A stretch of 64,000 bases of DNA, taken from positions 273,478 to 337,477 of the forward strand of contig JH720310.1 of assembly GCA_000231825.2 (NCBI GenBank). The letters are read 5' to 3'. Both the position numbers and the translations under genes were made by a program. Origin of the DNA: Tetrahymena elliotti 4EA. Taxonomy: Eukaryota > Ciliophora > Oligohymenophorea > Hymenostomatida > Tetrahymenidae. Each line of letters starts with the position of its first letter. Within the stretch, counting starts at the first letter, position 1. The notes under the pieces were generated by a model. It was not told where the DNA came from. It did not search any database and was given only the letters and a program-made list of their open reading frames with translations. Shown in pieces: positions 13,601 to 24,429 of the stretch.

Positions 13601-13896
13601 CTTTTTGAGCAGCTGCTAGACTCCTAGCATGTACTTTTTCCTCGAATACCAATTGTATTTTAATTGCATAGAGAAATGCATGAATTAAATTAAGGAGAAT
13701 CATAAAATTGGTAATTTTCACACTCATTAATAACACACTAATTATGTTAAAGTGTAAAGCCATCCATACATAATGAACAAACTTCAATACCATCTAATTC
13801 ACTAGGCTAACACTTTAAGCACCCATTCTTACAACATTTCACAAAATAAACTAAAGATAGTATTAGGCTTATTTTAAAAAATTAATTTTTTTGCAT
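4615..13896 (-). CDS. Giant Cys-rich, WD-like and beta-helix transmembrane protein (paralogue B, contains assembly gap)
   Basis: Seen: ATG at 13896, signal peptide (SLILSLVYF), Cys cluster like paralogue A, open to the N gap (12518-12804). After the gap the frame continues with a WD-like piece (CSQDGKIVVW near 12.45 kb) and a long region rich in N, I and S of beta-helix type. Near 6.4-6.9 kb comes a Cys-rich block with GCIEGHIGPLCETCD, then about six membrane helices (4.9-6.35 kb; includes YYFWEFIRIYQRIII) and a hydrophilic tail ending in TGA at 4615-4617. Introns include 4950-5012, roughly 10335-10530 and roughly 11690-12003. Total about 2,900 residues including the gap. Known: this architecture is a large ciliate family annotated only as transmembrane protein; the Cys block resembles those of Tetrahymena and Paramecium relatives. 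Inferred: a surface receptor or adhesion-like protein; ligand unknown. Confidence 0.8.
12518..12804. other. Assembly gap (287 N)
   Basis: A run of N inside paralogue B. The right edge of the gap aligns with position 51 of paralogue A, so the missing sequence should resemble what lies to the left of this window in paralogue A. Near-identical tandem copies are a likely cause of the gap. Confidence 0.95.
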
Positions 13897-14339
13897 ATTA
13901 TTTATTTTGCTTATTACTTTTTGTTTTTCAGTTGTTTTATCTGAAATTTAATCTTAATTTGTCAATTCCTTATTTATCTTTTTAATAATAATTTAATTTA
14001 GAAGAAAAGGTATGGAAAAATCGATGAAATTTACTTCAAATAATAATATTTAATCTTCCATTCGAAATTTAAACAAAAAAACATTGACACTTATCTAAAT
14101 GTCTTTAACAATAAATTGATTAATAATTTAAAAAATGCAAAAAATAAGCGTTATTACTTTATTACGAACTCAATTAGTTATTCAAAAAATCAAAAAGCAG
14201 TTAACAATCATAAAAGATAAAAAGAAAAGAAATGTATTTCATTCTAAAAGATTATAAAATTTTTGAAGAAATTTTATCAAATTCAAGAATTCTTAAATAA
14301 AAAAGTAGCAAATACAGAAATTAACATGATTTTTTTTCC

Positions 14340-14690
14340 ACAATAAATTTAATACAAATATATTACATAAAAGTACCTTGATAATTACTTTTTTTCCATT
14401 ATTATTGAGTACTAGGATCAATCTTTTACTAAAAGAATTTGTTGTTTTAGTTATTGTATCTTGATAGATATTTTTCCACTCTTATTTAATAAATCCTTAT
14501 AATTATTCTTTTGTTTTTGGCTTTCTTTTGGAAATATTTTGTTTTAAGATATTCTCAATCAAATTGTTTAGTTAATTTAGCGGTATGTTTGGGATCTTTA
14601 TCAGAATAGAAATTCTCCCTTTCATTTTTGTAAAATTATTTTACTTTCTAAAAAAGATCAAATTTCAAATGCTTTCTATACAATTTTAAG
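14340..14690 (-). pseudogene. Tc1/mariner-type transposase remnant (copy 2, C-terminal part only)
   Basis: Seen on the minus strand: FYSDKDPKHTAKLTK (second catalytic Asp region) and, after a frame break, EWKNIYQDTITKT and RLILVLNNNGKK, which match the C-terminal end of Tc1/mariner transposases (EW..I..E.I....SM..RL..VI...G). It corresponds to part of the remnant at 1.44-2.06 kb. Similarity to that copy stops near 14690. The element is non-functional. It lies upstream of paralogue B exactly as copy 1 lies upstream of paralogue A. Confidence 0.75.
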
Positions 14691-16001
14691 AGTTATTAAA
14701 ACAGCATGGAATGTAAACAAAATATTGAATCATAAAGAAGAATGTTAATCATTAATAACTATTTCACTTTAATTTTTAAAATTGAGAATAATTTTTGGTC
14801 AATTTACTTAAAATAAATACTAAAAATATATGGTTAATACCTGTAGATTAAGAATTAATTCTATCCCAATTTTAATTAAAAATTAGAAACTTATTTAATG
14901 TCCAAAATAATTAAAAATAAATTTACTTGAACGTGAGATTATACAATAATTTAATCAAAATATCTTTAAACATTATTAAAACATTAGCACTACTAAAATC
15001 TAGAATGGAAAAATAAATTTGACTTGTAAAAAATTTTAAAATTAAAGAAGAATGAGGATTGGAGTAATAAACTAACAATTGAATTTAAAAGGTTTTTTAA
15101 TGTATGTATTTTTGAATGATTTCTGATTTGTGCACTGGACTATTATTGTGTTAGAAGAAATATCCTTAAGGATATAACTTATTCATTTCACTTCTCTTTT
15201 TCTTTAATATTTATAAGATTTGAAATTTTACCATTGTTTTTGTAATAGTATTAAATAAAATAATTTGACACTAGTTTACTTAGGTAAAAGAGGAAGTTTA
15301 AAAATTATTAGTTCTCAAACTTTCCACTGCATAGATTTCTTCAATAATTTTAGCTAAAGGAGACTCTTAGTCTTAAAATCTTTGCAGGTAAAATACCTTA
15401 ATCTCTATTTTTTTTATTTTTTTGAGATAATTTCCTGGCCAGTCATCTTAATTAAATTTGTAGAAGAAGATGTAGAAGAACTTTGCTCCCAAAGTGTCTA
15501 AATTTAAAAACTCAATTCATGAAAAAAATTTGTATTATTTCAAGCTAGTTATAAATATAATAATTTCTCCATAAAAATCACTTCACTCTTTTTATTCCAA
15601 GAGAATTCATTCATATTGCTAGCTTCAAAATATTTATTTGATAGTTAAACAAATAAAAATTGTGATTGAAAATTTTTAGTATATTTTGCTAATTAAAATA
15701 ATTTGAATAAAAAAGAATAAGGAGGGTATTTTTTTTAATTTACTTAGGAAATACTTGAAATGAAAACGCTTATTGTTAAAAATTTGATAATTTTTTAAAG
15801 TATTATTATATTTTTATTCTAAATTAGGAAAGTTTTATTTAATTAAATTATCAAAAATGTTAATTTTATTCAATTTGGATTATGATATATTCTAATTAAT
15901 TAAAATGACCAATATTCATGATAAAATTATAAAGTAAAATAGACTATTTAAATTTTATAAAAGAAAACAATATTAATGCAGAGAATTTTAAAATCTCTAT
16001 T
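14691..16001. other. AT-rich intergenic region
   Basis: No supported gene. The region lies between the duplicated block with its transposon remnant and the 3' end of the next minus-strand gene. It is AT-rich with scattered short open frames that have no recognisable features. Confidence 0.55.
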
Positions 16002-18168
16002 TCATATCAGTGATGAATATATTCTTTAATCTATTTAACTAATGTTTGCTTGATGATTATTGCATTTTTCTATAAACTGATGAATAAAATATGTCTATAA
16101 ATCATCAGATTCAGAAATTTGAAGTTGCTCCTAAAAGTAGTTGTCTATTTTATCTTACTCTACAACTGCTGATTTAAAAAAAACAAATTTTTTAGATTTT
16201 TAAAAATATACTAATTATTTACATGTCATTTGATCAACATAATCATTCTCGTTGCATAAATGATTATCTTTACATCCAATGATTGACAACGCAGCATATT
16301 GATCTTTACTTAAAATCATCATAATAGCTTTTTTCAATAAAATGATTTCTTTGTAAAATTGGATGAAATCCAAACTGTTGCTTATGTCTTGTTCTATTTT
16401 ACTTACTGCTTTTTTATTTAAGCCCATAAATTCAAAATTCTTTTGCTAATTCCTTATTTTAAGAATAATAATAAATTTTAAAATTTTATTAAATAAATTC
16501 GATAAAAAAGATAAAATGTTACCTAAACTTAAATAGAGCTTTTTCAGTTTTTTTAGTTACTTCAATATCTTTTTGACTGTTTATTCTATCATGAACATTT
16601 TTTAAATATTGTTCTCTGTTTTCTTTTTTAATTTAATTAGTTTAGATGTTTTACTATTTTTATTTAGCTATTGATTTTTTATTTTTATTTTAAGATACTT
16701 TTTATGATTCACTAGTATAATGTTGAATCATTTAAAAAGTGTGATTTAATTTTTTATCTTTAATAATTTATTGAAATACTTTGGGAATAGATTTACTTTC
16801 TTCATTTCTAGTCTCTAGTTAAATTTAAGATCTATCTATTGATTACTCTATTGCCAGATACTTTTTATTTATGGAGTCATTTTTCTTTAAATTGAGAACA
16901 GATTACTTTTTTGTATCATCTATTTATCCATTTGTTTAACTACTCTGTTAAGTCAATATTTATTCACCTGATTTAATTTGTAATGAAGGCATTAGTACAG
17001 GATCAATACCTTCTTCCAATACATAATCTGATTTAAATGGCGAAAACTTGATTTATTATGGGTAGATATCTCTAAAATGTTGAATATTGTTAAGCCTTAA
17101 TATCTTTTGGTGAGTTTCTTAGTATAAAGTTTTCAAGATGAGAATAAAAATTTCTTATCTTATCAACTTTTTAGCCATAAACTTACCTAAAAATCCTAAG
17201 CTCATTAATAAAGCAATAGCGCTATTGCACTAGGCTAATAATTCAGGAAAAGTGGCATATTAAATTTTGATCTATTAAATTGTTTCATCCACATCAAACG
17301 TGAATTGAAAAATAAAGTTATTAAGCTATTTGTCAGTTTTTTCTACTAATTACTAATTAAAAACATAAGAAATAGGAGAGGAGTATTGTGATTCTTATTA
17401 AATAAACGCACCTTCTTTGACTGATGATATTTATTTTTAGATTCTAAATTCTGTATATTGAATTTATTTAGGAGATGACATAAACATATATTAATGCTTA
17501 TAACTTACTTACATTTAGTGTGAAGTAATATTATATTAAGATGTTTTTATTTTTATATCAATTATATTACTTGTTTCTGAAATAAATTCATCGATTTCTT
17601 CTGGAGAGGCACAATTATCTGGTACAAATGTTTTAATATGATCAGTTTCTTAGCATTTATAAACAAAGAAGGATACCATAGAATAAATACTATTTTAAGT
17701 CCCTGTTACTACTTTTTTGTCAGGCAGATTTTTTAAATCAAAACACAGATAACCTTCAAGCTAAGGGTCTTCACATTGTATTAAATCTAAAAAAATTCGA
17801 GTGAAAGAAGAGCCCTCCTTTTTTTAGTATAATGGAATAAATGTAAGATAAGTTTTATTTTGTAATTTTTGCATCTCTGATAAAGTTAAGTTTCCTTCTA
17901 ACTATTTTATTTACATCCCCATAAAATTGTTCTCCAAAGGGATATCTATGAGTTCACTTGTAGCAAATGTTTGTGATCTAAATTTTGGTTCAATTTAGTC
18001 AGTAGAATATTAGATGATGAGGTAAATAAAGTAGAATATTGATAAAACAATAATAATTATTGTTAAACTTGCCCCAAAGAGTGTTCTCTTTCTAATACTC
18101 TGCTTTGAAGAATTAAATTCAATTGATTATGAAAAGAAATCAAAATTTTTAATGAAGTCTTACAACAT
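16002..18168 (-). CDS. Ciliate membrane protein with two hydrophobic ends (698 aa)
   Basis: Seen: ATG at 18168, TGA at 16002-16004, one 70-nt intron (16453-16522); the phase closes and gives 698 residues. The N-terminal cytosolic stretch (FIKNFDFFSQS...SSKQSIRKRTLFGASLT) leads into a membrane helix at about residues 36-55 (TIIIIVLSIFYFIYLII). A roughly 280-residue domain with few cysteines follows (includes PKFRSQTF, CEDPQLEGYLCFDL, FRIQKQISS). A second, weaker hydrophobic segment (AIALLMSLGFLG) precedes a charged tail with MGLNKKAVSKIEQDI and DQYAALSIIGC. Known: from memory, this layout with KQ-x-R-x-T-x-x-G before the helix and FRSQ(T/S)F after it is a recurrent Tetrahymena/Ichthyophthirius family of unassigned function. 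Inferred: an endomembrane or surface protein with both ends cytosolic. No catalytic motif is seen. Confidence 0.85.
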
Positions 18169-18199
18169 ATTTTATTTTATGTTTCCAAAAGTTTATTTT

Positions 18200-19700
18200 T
18201 TTTAAATTAATTAAAAAACTTCTACTTTGACCTTATTTATAATACATCCAATGAATAATAATAGTTTTTATTATTAATTTCTATTTAAAAGGACTATTTA
18301 CAATTAAATTAAATATTGATTCCAGCATCCTGGATGAGTGATAGATAGTACATAGAAATTCTATTAATATTGTTATAAAAATTAGAAAGGTTTCTAATGG
18401 CTTAAAATTTTTAATATTTTCTTTGGTCAATAATAAAAAAATAATGGTTTTAACTTGTTTGTTTAAAGTTAATAGTTAAAAATAAAATGTAATAAATACC
18501 ACCTGAATACATATGAATAAATATGTTTATATCATCAGTTATAGAGTGCTTGCAGTGTAATTAATGATATAAAGTCATAATAGAAAAATTTAATTGTCTT
18601 GAAACAAATAAATGATGAAAAATAAAAATTTTTGAAACCTGATTTTGAGTTATTCTTGTTTGTTTTGAACTGTTTTCGATTAATTATTTTTTATTTTTGA
18701 TTTTAAAACCAAATTTTTAATTATAACTAATTCAAAATAAAATTAGTATCCTCAAAGTTCATTTTAATTAGTAGTGTCTTCTATTTTGAAAATCATTAAG
18801 CAAATTAAAAAATAAATAAATACAATCATTCCTTTAAAAAGGATTGATTGCTGTGCCGTTATTTGAAAGCTATTTTTTGTTAGGTTTATGCATAACTTTT
18901 TCATTAATCTCACCGTCATTCAATTTTGGTAAATAATTTTGTGTTATTCAATGATAAAATAATTTATTTCCTAAAATATAAATGTAAAAAATATCTTTTT
19001 TAAAACTTTAAAATTTTTATAAAACAATAAAGCTTAAAAGAAATTATTTTAATTTTAGTGGAAATAATAATAAATTTAAATTCTGTTATGAGTAAAATAG
19101 TATGATAGTTTTTAATTTGATATTAACAAAAGAATAATTTATTAGTTATCTAACAAAATAATAAATAATTTATCATTAAATTTGGTGATTATTTTGTACT
19201 TTCAAATTTGTCAACAAAGAAGAAGAGGATTAAAAATTTAATTGAAATAATATATTGAATACCAAGTAAAATTATTATTATTATCCCAAATAAAATGAAT
19301 TAAAGAATAGTAAAATCATGTTTATTAACTAGTGAATTCCATTTAAATCGATTCTAATATATTATTTGAGTGTAAGTAAGTAAGGAAAAATAATATTTTG
19401 TTAACAAAAATAATTATCAAATAAATATTTAAACCACTAGAAATACCTTTAAAAATATACTTGTTACTCTAGAATTTTTGATAAAGAAAGAAAGTATTTG
19501 AATTTGTAATCATTTGTGTTATGATTTAGGATGATAATTTATCTTTACAAAATTGAAAGAAATAGATATTATTTGATATAATAAATTAATTAAATTCTAT
19601 ATAAATGGATTTTTATTTTACATAATTGCATAAAAAACAAATATTTGTTTGTATCAAATAATTAATATCTATTATATCTTATTTTTATTTTGACTCAATC
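18200..19700. other. AT-rich intergenic region
   Basis: No gene, RNA or repeat that I can support. It separates two minus-strand genes and should contain the promoter of the membrane-protein gene to its left. Confidence 0.55.
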
Positions 19701-19719
19701 AAAATTGATATTCATTCAT

Positions 19720-20511
19720 TCAGAAACCAGCACAGTGGACATAAAGGGGATAATAATAGTTTTTGTAAAAGCAGTAATTAGAGTTAACAATTTCTTAGAT
19801 CTTTTCAGTAATGAAGCAGTCATGGTAGTAATTCTTATAGTTAATAGGTTAATCAGCTTCAGAAAATCCACGGTAATCATAATAGTTCTAACAAGCGGCA
19901 CTCAAGGTATTGCCTGCATCAGGATAGGTTAAGGCATTGAATTAAGCAGAAGTAGTCCAGTAAGGTTGAGTTTATTAGCATGGGTCTTCAATATGATTTG
20001 ATGTGAAATTATATTGGCAGCCACCTAAACCTGTAAAACTAACATCTCTGTCATTGCTAATTGTTTTTAATTAGGCTTCGAAGGTAGTTTAAGTACAATT
20101 TAAATAAATTGGAGCAAAGTAGTAGTCATAGAAACATTAATCAGATTGAGCAATAGAAAGAACTTCAGTATTGAAGAAGCAGTTGGTGAAATAGCTGTTT
20201 TAATTGAGAGATTAGTCAGCAGTTGCATTCAAGAAATAGTTGGTGAAGTTTTTGCAAGGAGGGATGATATTATCAGATTATATGTTGGTAAGATTAGCGA
20301 ATCTGCTAGCAGCATAATTGTAGCTTTCAGAATTAGTGCAATCATTAGTGATATTCAAGTTAGTATAGCACTTAGCCCAGTCGAAGAAGGAAAAATCATT
20401 AGAGATAGGAATAGCAGCTTCTAATTCTTAGCTAGAGTTAGCCAAATAGAAGGCTCCGCCAGCAATAAGTAATGCAGCAATAATAGGTAAAGCGATGAGT
20501 TGTTTATTCAT
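19720..20511 (-). CDS. Cys-rich exported protein, 263 aa
   Basis: Seen: a single exon with ATG at 20511 and TGA at 19720-19722. The N-terminus is a signal peptide or signal anchor (LIALPIIAALLIAGGAFYL). The rest is soluble, with many cysteines in short aromatic contexts (DWAKCY, PPCKNF, TNCFF, DQCFYDYY, NSNYCFYKNYY, YVHCAGF) and several N-glycosylation sequons (NIT, NLT, NFT, NAT, NCT). The pattern ...C-x(n)-(N/Y)Y(Y/F)... recurs, suggesting diverged internal repeats. The gene is markedly richer in G+C than its surroundings and uses codons such as ACC, GGT and GAC, which usually marks a highly expressed gene in this group. No family recognised. Inferred: an abundant secreted or granule protein. 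Confidence 0.85.
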
Positions 20512-22258
20512 TTTTAGTCTTTTTTTTAAATACTTTTTAATTAATTTCTTAATTATAATTTCTTTAGAGGTGCTTGCTTTCGAGAAATCACTTATTTATA
20601 TCAATCAACCAAATCTGTATTAAATTCATATTAGAAAAGATTTTAAAGGGGAACAAAAATTCTGAAAATAATCACAAATTGTTTTTTTTCCTCAATTATT
20701 ACTACAAATATACATATTATTATTTTTTTTACATTCATACTTATTTCGCCGAATCGAAAGCTTACAAAGTATTCTTTTTAGCCTCAAATGTTTTTAGAAT
20801 TTAATTACAGTTTACTATTGATTTAAACAAAAAATTATTCTGTGCCTAAATACTCAAATAATATTTAAAATAATTAGTTGTTTTTTATATCTAATAAGAA
20901 GACAAAAATAAATTGTAATCTCTCTATATTTGAAAATTTTTAGAAAAACAAATTGATTTTTGTTGGGATCAAAAAATTTTTTGTCATGATCAAATTTATT
21001 ATCAAGTAAAAGATTAAATTTTTCTTAAAAAAGTCAAAAATAGAATGACAGTTAGTGACAAAATTAATTGGCAAATAATATTAAGTTGTAATAAAATAGA
21101 CTTGATCAAATAGAAAATATTTAATTACATTCAATTTGATAATTTTCTGATCAGGGAAAAAGGTTTTCAATTATTCATGGCAGTAAATACTAATAATGCT
21201 AGAGATATATAGTTGTTTGTTGTGCAAATTCAGCTAATTATCAAATAATCTACCTAAATAGAAATAAGAGTGCTTTAAACATAACATAATTAATATTCTC
21301 AAAACTAATTTTTAGTATAAAAGAAAATTTCATTTTAGTTTGATAGACAATATTTTTAACTTTTTTCTTGTTAAATTGTTAAAGAGAAGCTTAAAGATAA
21401 AAGAAATTTTATTAGTTTTCTTCTTCTTCTTTGAGTAAATTTCTTCTTTAAGTGTTTGTAAAAGTTAAGTTTTTACCTAATCTAAATATTTATTTATCAA
21501 AGATTCTGTTGTGCATATTTTTCAGAGCAACTAAAAATTTGATAAAGCCCCACAATTTAAAGAGTTTTCTAATATTTAATTACTATAACATTCATTAACA
21601 AAACTTAAAATTATTTTTATAAAATTAAACAATTGCTAATAAATATTAAATTCATTTATGTCAACTTAAAATATAATTTATTACAATAGTTTAAAAAATG
21701 CAGTTTAAATTTTCTTCCAAATAATTTTTCTTCCTTATTCTCACTTTTCTCTTTAAAAAATTTGTTTGATGAATTATCAAAACTAATTTGTATCTTTGAG
21801 TAAACTGTGTCAGCTTTTCATTCGAGTCATTTTAAAGCTTAGAATATATTTAAGATATGCAATATTTTTTATGATTGAAGGATATTTAAAAATTTGAGAA
21901 ATTGTAAAAATGTTTTAGAAAATGTTTAATTTTAATTGATTTAATCATTTTAATCAATTATTTAGTTGATCTTTGATAAAAAAATATCAAATAAAGAATT
22001 CGTACATTTTAATTTTTTATGAATAAGAAATACAATTTCTGCCTACTTCTTATGAAAGAAAATAAGCCTAAGTTAAAAGGGTTATTTAGTAAAATATTTG
22101 AATTAAGAAAGTTTTTAATTTTTATCTAGAGGAGCAAAAAGAAGAACAAATATTACAATTTTTAGTATCCATTTTAGCATTTGAAAAAGTTGATAAAATT
22201 TAATAACACAAAGATAAATTTATTTTATTTTTTATAATTTATTTTATGCTGAGTTAGA
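20512..22258. other. AT-rich intergenic region
   Basis: Holds the promoter of the exported Cys-rich protein and the 3' flank of the next minus-strand gene. A 76-codon open frame at 20574-20804 (plus) is mostly Asn/Tyr/Phe from AT-rich sequence, and I do not regard it as a gene. Confidence 0.5.
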
Positions 22259-24238
22259 TCATGAATGAGTAAAACTCTAATGGACAGGTCTTTTTCTTAT
22301 GTAAAATTCGCTATTTTAGTCTAATGTTTTAGGGCAGTAATCTTTTATTTTAGTAAATATACTCTAGTTTGTGAAATTATCCTTTTTGATTGATACTATT
22401 TTATGATTAAATAAATAATTTGATATTTTTTATTAAAAGTTAAAAAGCTTACAATAGTTGAGCTTTTAAATCATTTTATTATGGGATATGATATCTTTAA
22501 AAATTAAATTTGATCTGCTTTAAGGTTTATTATAACGAGAGCGCTTGAAATTTACTTCAGTTAATAACATTTAGGATTGCCTTAGCTTCTTCTGTTACTC
22601 TTATTCTGTCTTTAAATTTTATTGTATGTAATTTTTGAGTTTAAGTTAAATAGAATATTTTCCTCTTTTTCTTTCTAATTCTAAATAATCCTTTTTAAAT
22701 TAATTAACATGAAATCAATTTTTACATTTTTATAAAAAATATTTTTTTTTACAAATTCATTCATCTAACTTAATTTCTAGCTTTAGAGTTTACTATCAAG
22801 ATAATCATCTTCTTCAATAGCTAGAAAAGATGGAACTTTACTTTTCGTTATATCCTCCTATTTGGTAACAATGGGTTTCAGATTTAACTAACTAATACTA
22901 GCATTAAGTGAGTCAAGTCTTATTTTTTTCTCATTTTTGGTTAGCTTTTAAATGAGCTTTTTAGAATCATCACTTTAAGTGACCTCTATATTCTTTTCTA
23001 TTAATTCTTTTTCCTCTCTCAACTTACTTGTTGTTATAGGATCTTAAATATCTCCTTAGTAATTCAAATAATTTTTCTACTTTTAAGTGATAAAGCTCAC
23101 ATATCCTAAGGTTTATTCACTTTAATGTAACTATGGAGTAAATGGAATTTTAAATTTTTCTTTCACAACTTCATCTGATATCTATAAAACTATAAAAAAT
23201 TTCATTTAATTAAAACCAGTAAGCTTATTTTTTTCATATCATTTTTATTTGCAAAATATTTTAATTATTTGTTTAAGATATTCTTTGTATAATTCATTTT
23301 ATTATCATTTACATGATGAGAATGATAATAAGGTTAATATTAATTGAAGAAAAATAAAGGATTACGCTCATTTTTCTTCTGATGTAAAATTTATTTGAAT
23401 TTCTAGAAAAACCCAAATACTTAGATTATATTTTCATGATGAAGTTGATAAGATTTTTGTTGTAGTTGATGAAAATTTTCAAATACTTTTTATATCTAAT
23501 TTTCTTCAGTTAAACTACAGTATTCAAGATGAACTTAATTTAAAAAGCCTAATAAATCTTATTCAGTTGCATAGTAGTATATTATGCTTTCCTTTATTAA
23601 GGTAAATTTATAAAATAAAGAAAAACTATTATTATAAATTTACTTTTATTTATTTGTACCACTTTTCAAGATTATTTTAAGATGCTAATGGAAAAATAGT
23701 TTTAAAAATTTGATCTAGTTCAGCTTTATTAAATGGAATAAAATTAAGTTTTTCTGTAAATTTTTCAGCTTCTCGCTTAATTGCTTCTTCTTCTTTATTT
23801 TACTTCATAGTTTCTACTTTAATTTCTTTAACAGCATCACTAAATTACTTAATTTTTAAATTATTTTTATATTAAATTTATGATCAATATTTAAAATTAC
23901 ATGTGAGATAGAAAATTTAACTTTTGGAGTATAAATTTAATTTGAGTAACTACTAACTGAAGATGGAGTGCTGATTTTTTTCTAAATTTTAGAGTTTTAC
24001 AAAATGAACAAAATTATATTTTTTAGAAAATTAAAAATTGAAGACTTTATTTGTAAAAATGTTGCTATTAAATACAATTTACATTTACGTTTAAGTTTTC
24101 AAAGATCTCATCTACATATTTTGAATTATTGATTTGGATATTTCTCTTTGGATTAAATCCTAGACGAAAAGAGCAAATAAAACTTGAAAAATCTTCATAG
24201 AAATCTTAAAGCTCTTAATCAGGATTTTTAATATTCAT
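22259..24238 (-). CDS. Hypothetical six-exon protein, 524 aa
   Basis: Seen: exons at 24089-24238, 23901-23981, 23644-23847, 23313-23591, 22753-23181 and 22259-22690; all five junctions close in phase (introns 107, 53, 52, 131 and 62 nt) and the total is 524 codons plus TGA. The start follows the ATG opening MNIKNPDQELQDFYEDF. The protein is hydrophilic, with charged helical stretches (KREAEKF, LREEKELIEKNIE, LELERKRGKY), a Trp-containing motif (NLEKWYKQIK) and an acidic patch (AIEEDDYLDSK). There is no signal peptide, membrane helix or recognisable catalytic motif. Its start lies about 190 bp after the stop of the coiled-coil gene on the same strand. I do not recognise the family. A cytoskeletal or ciliary protein is possible but is only a guess. 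Confidence 0.8.
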
Positions 24239-24429
24239 GATTGACAATTTAAGTAAGCAAGTATATCTTTTAAAAGTAAAATAATTAATATCTATTATAT
24301 TGAAATTATGTTAATTGAAAATAATTTTTTAAATAATGTATTCCCTCTTTACTCATGGTGAGGTTGCCAAGGAAAAACATAAAATAAAAAAATTGATTAA
24401 AACTCCCAAATTTATTCAAACCTCAAAAA

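Noticed and set aside
13369..13793. Short frames on both strands, including a hydrophobic minus-strand one
   Set aside because: The minus-strand frame that continues through to the gap and matches paralogue A is a different phase with the Cys-rich pattern; these are shadows.
19690..20424. Plus-strand frames opposite the Cys-rich exported protein
   Set aside because: Antisense shadows; the minus strand gives a single complete protein with signal peptide, cysteines and stop.
23360..23760. Long plus-strand open frame rich in Leu, Phe and Ile
   Set aside because: It is the shadow of exons 3 and 4 of the minus-strand 524-aa gene, whose exons close in phase.
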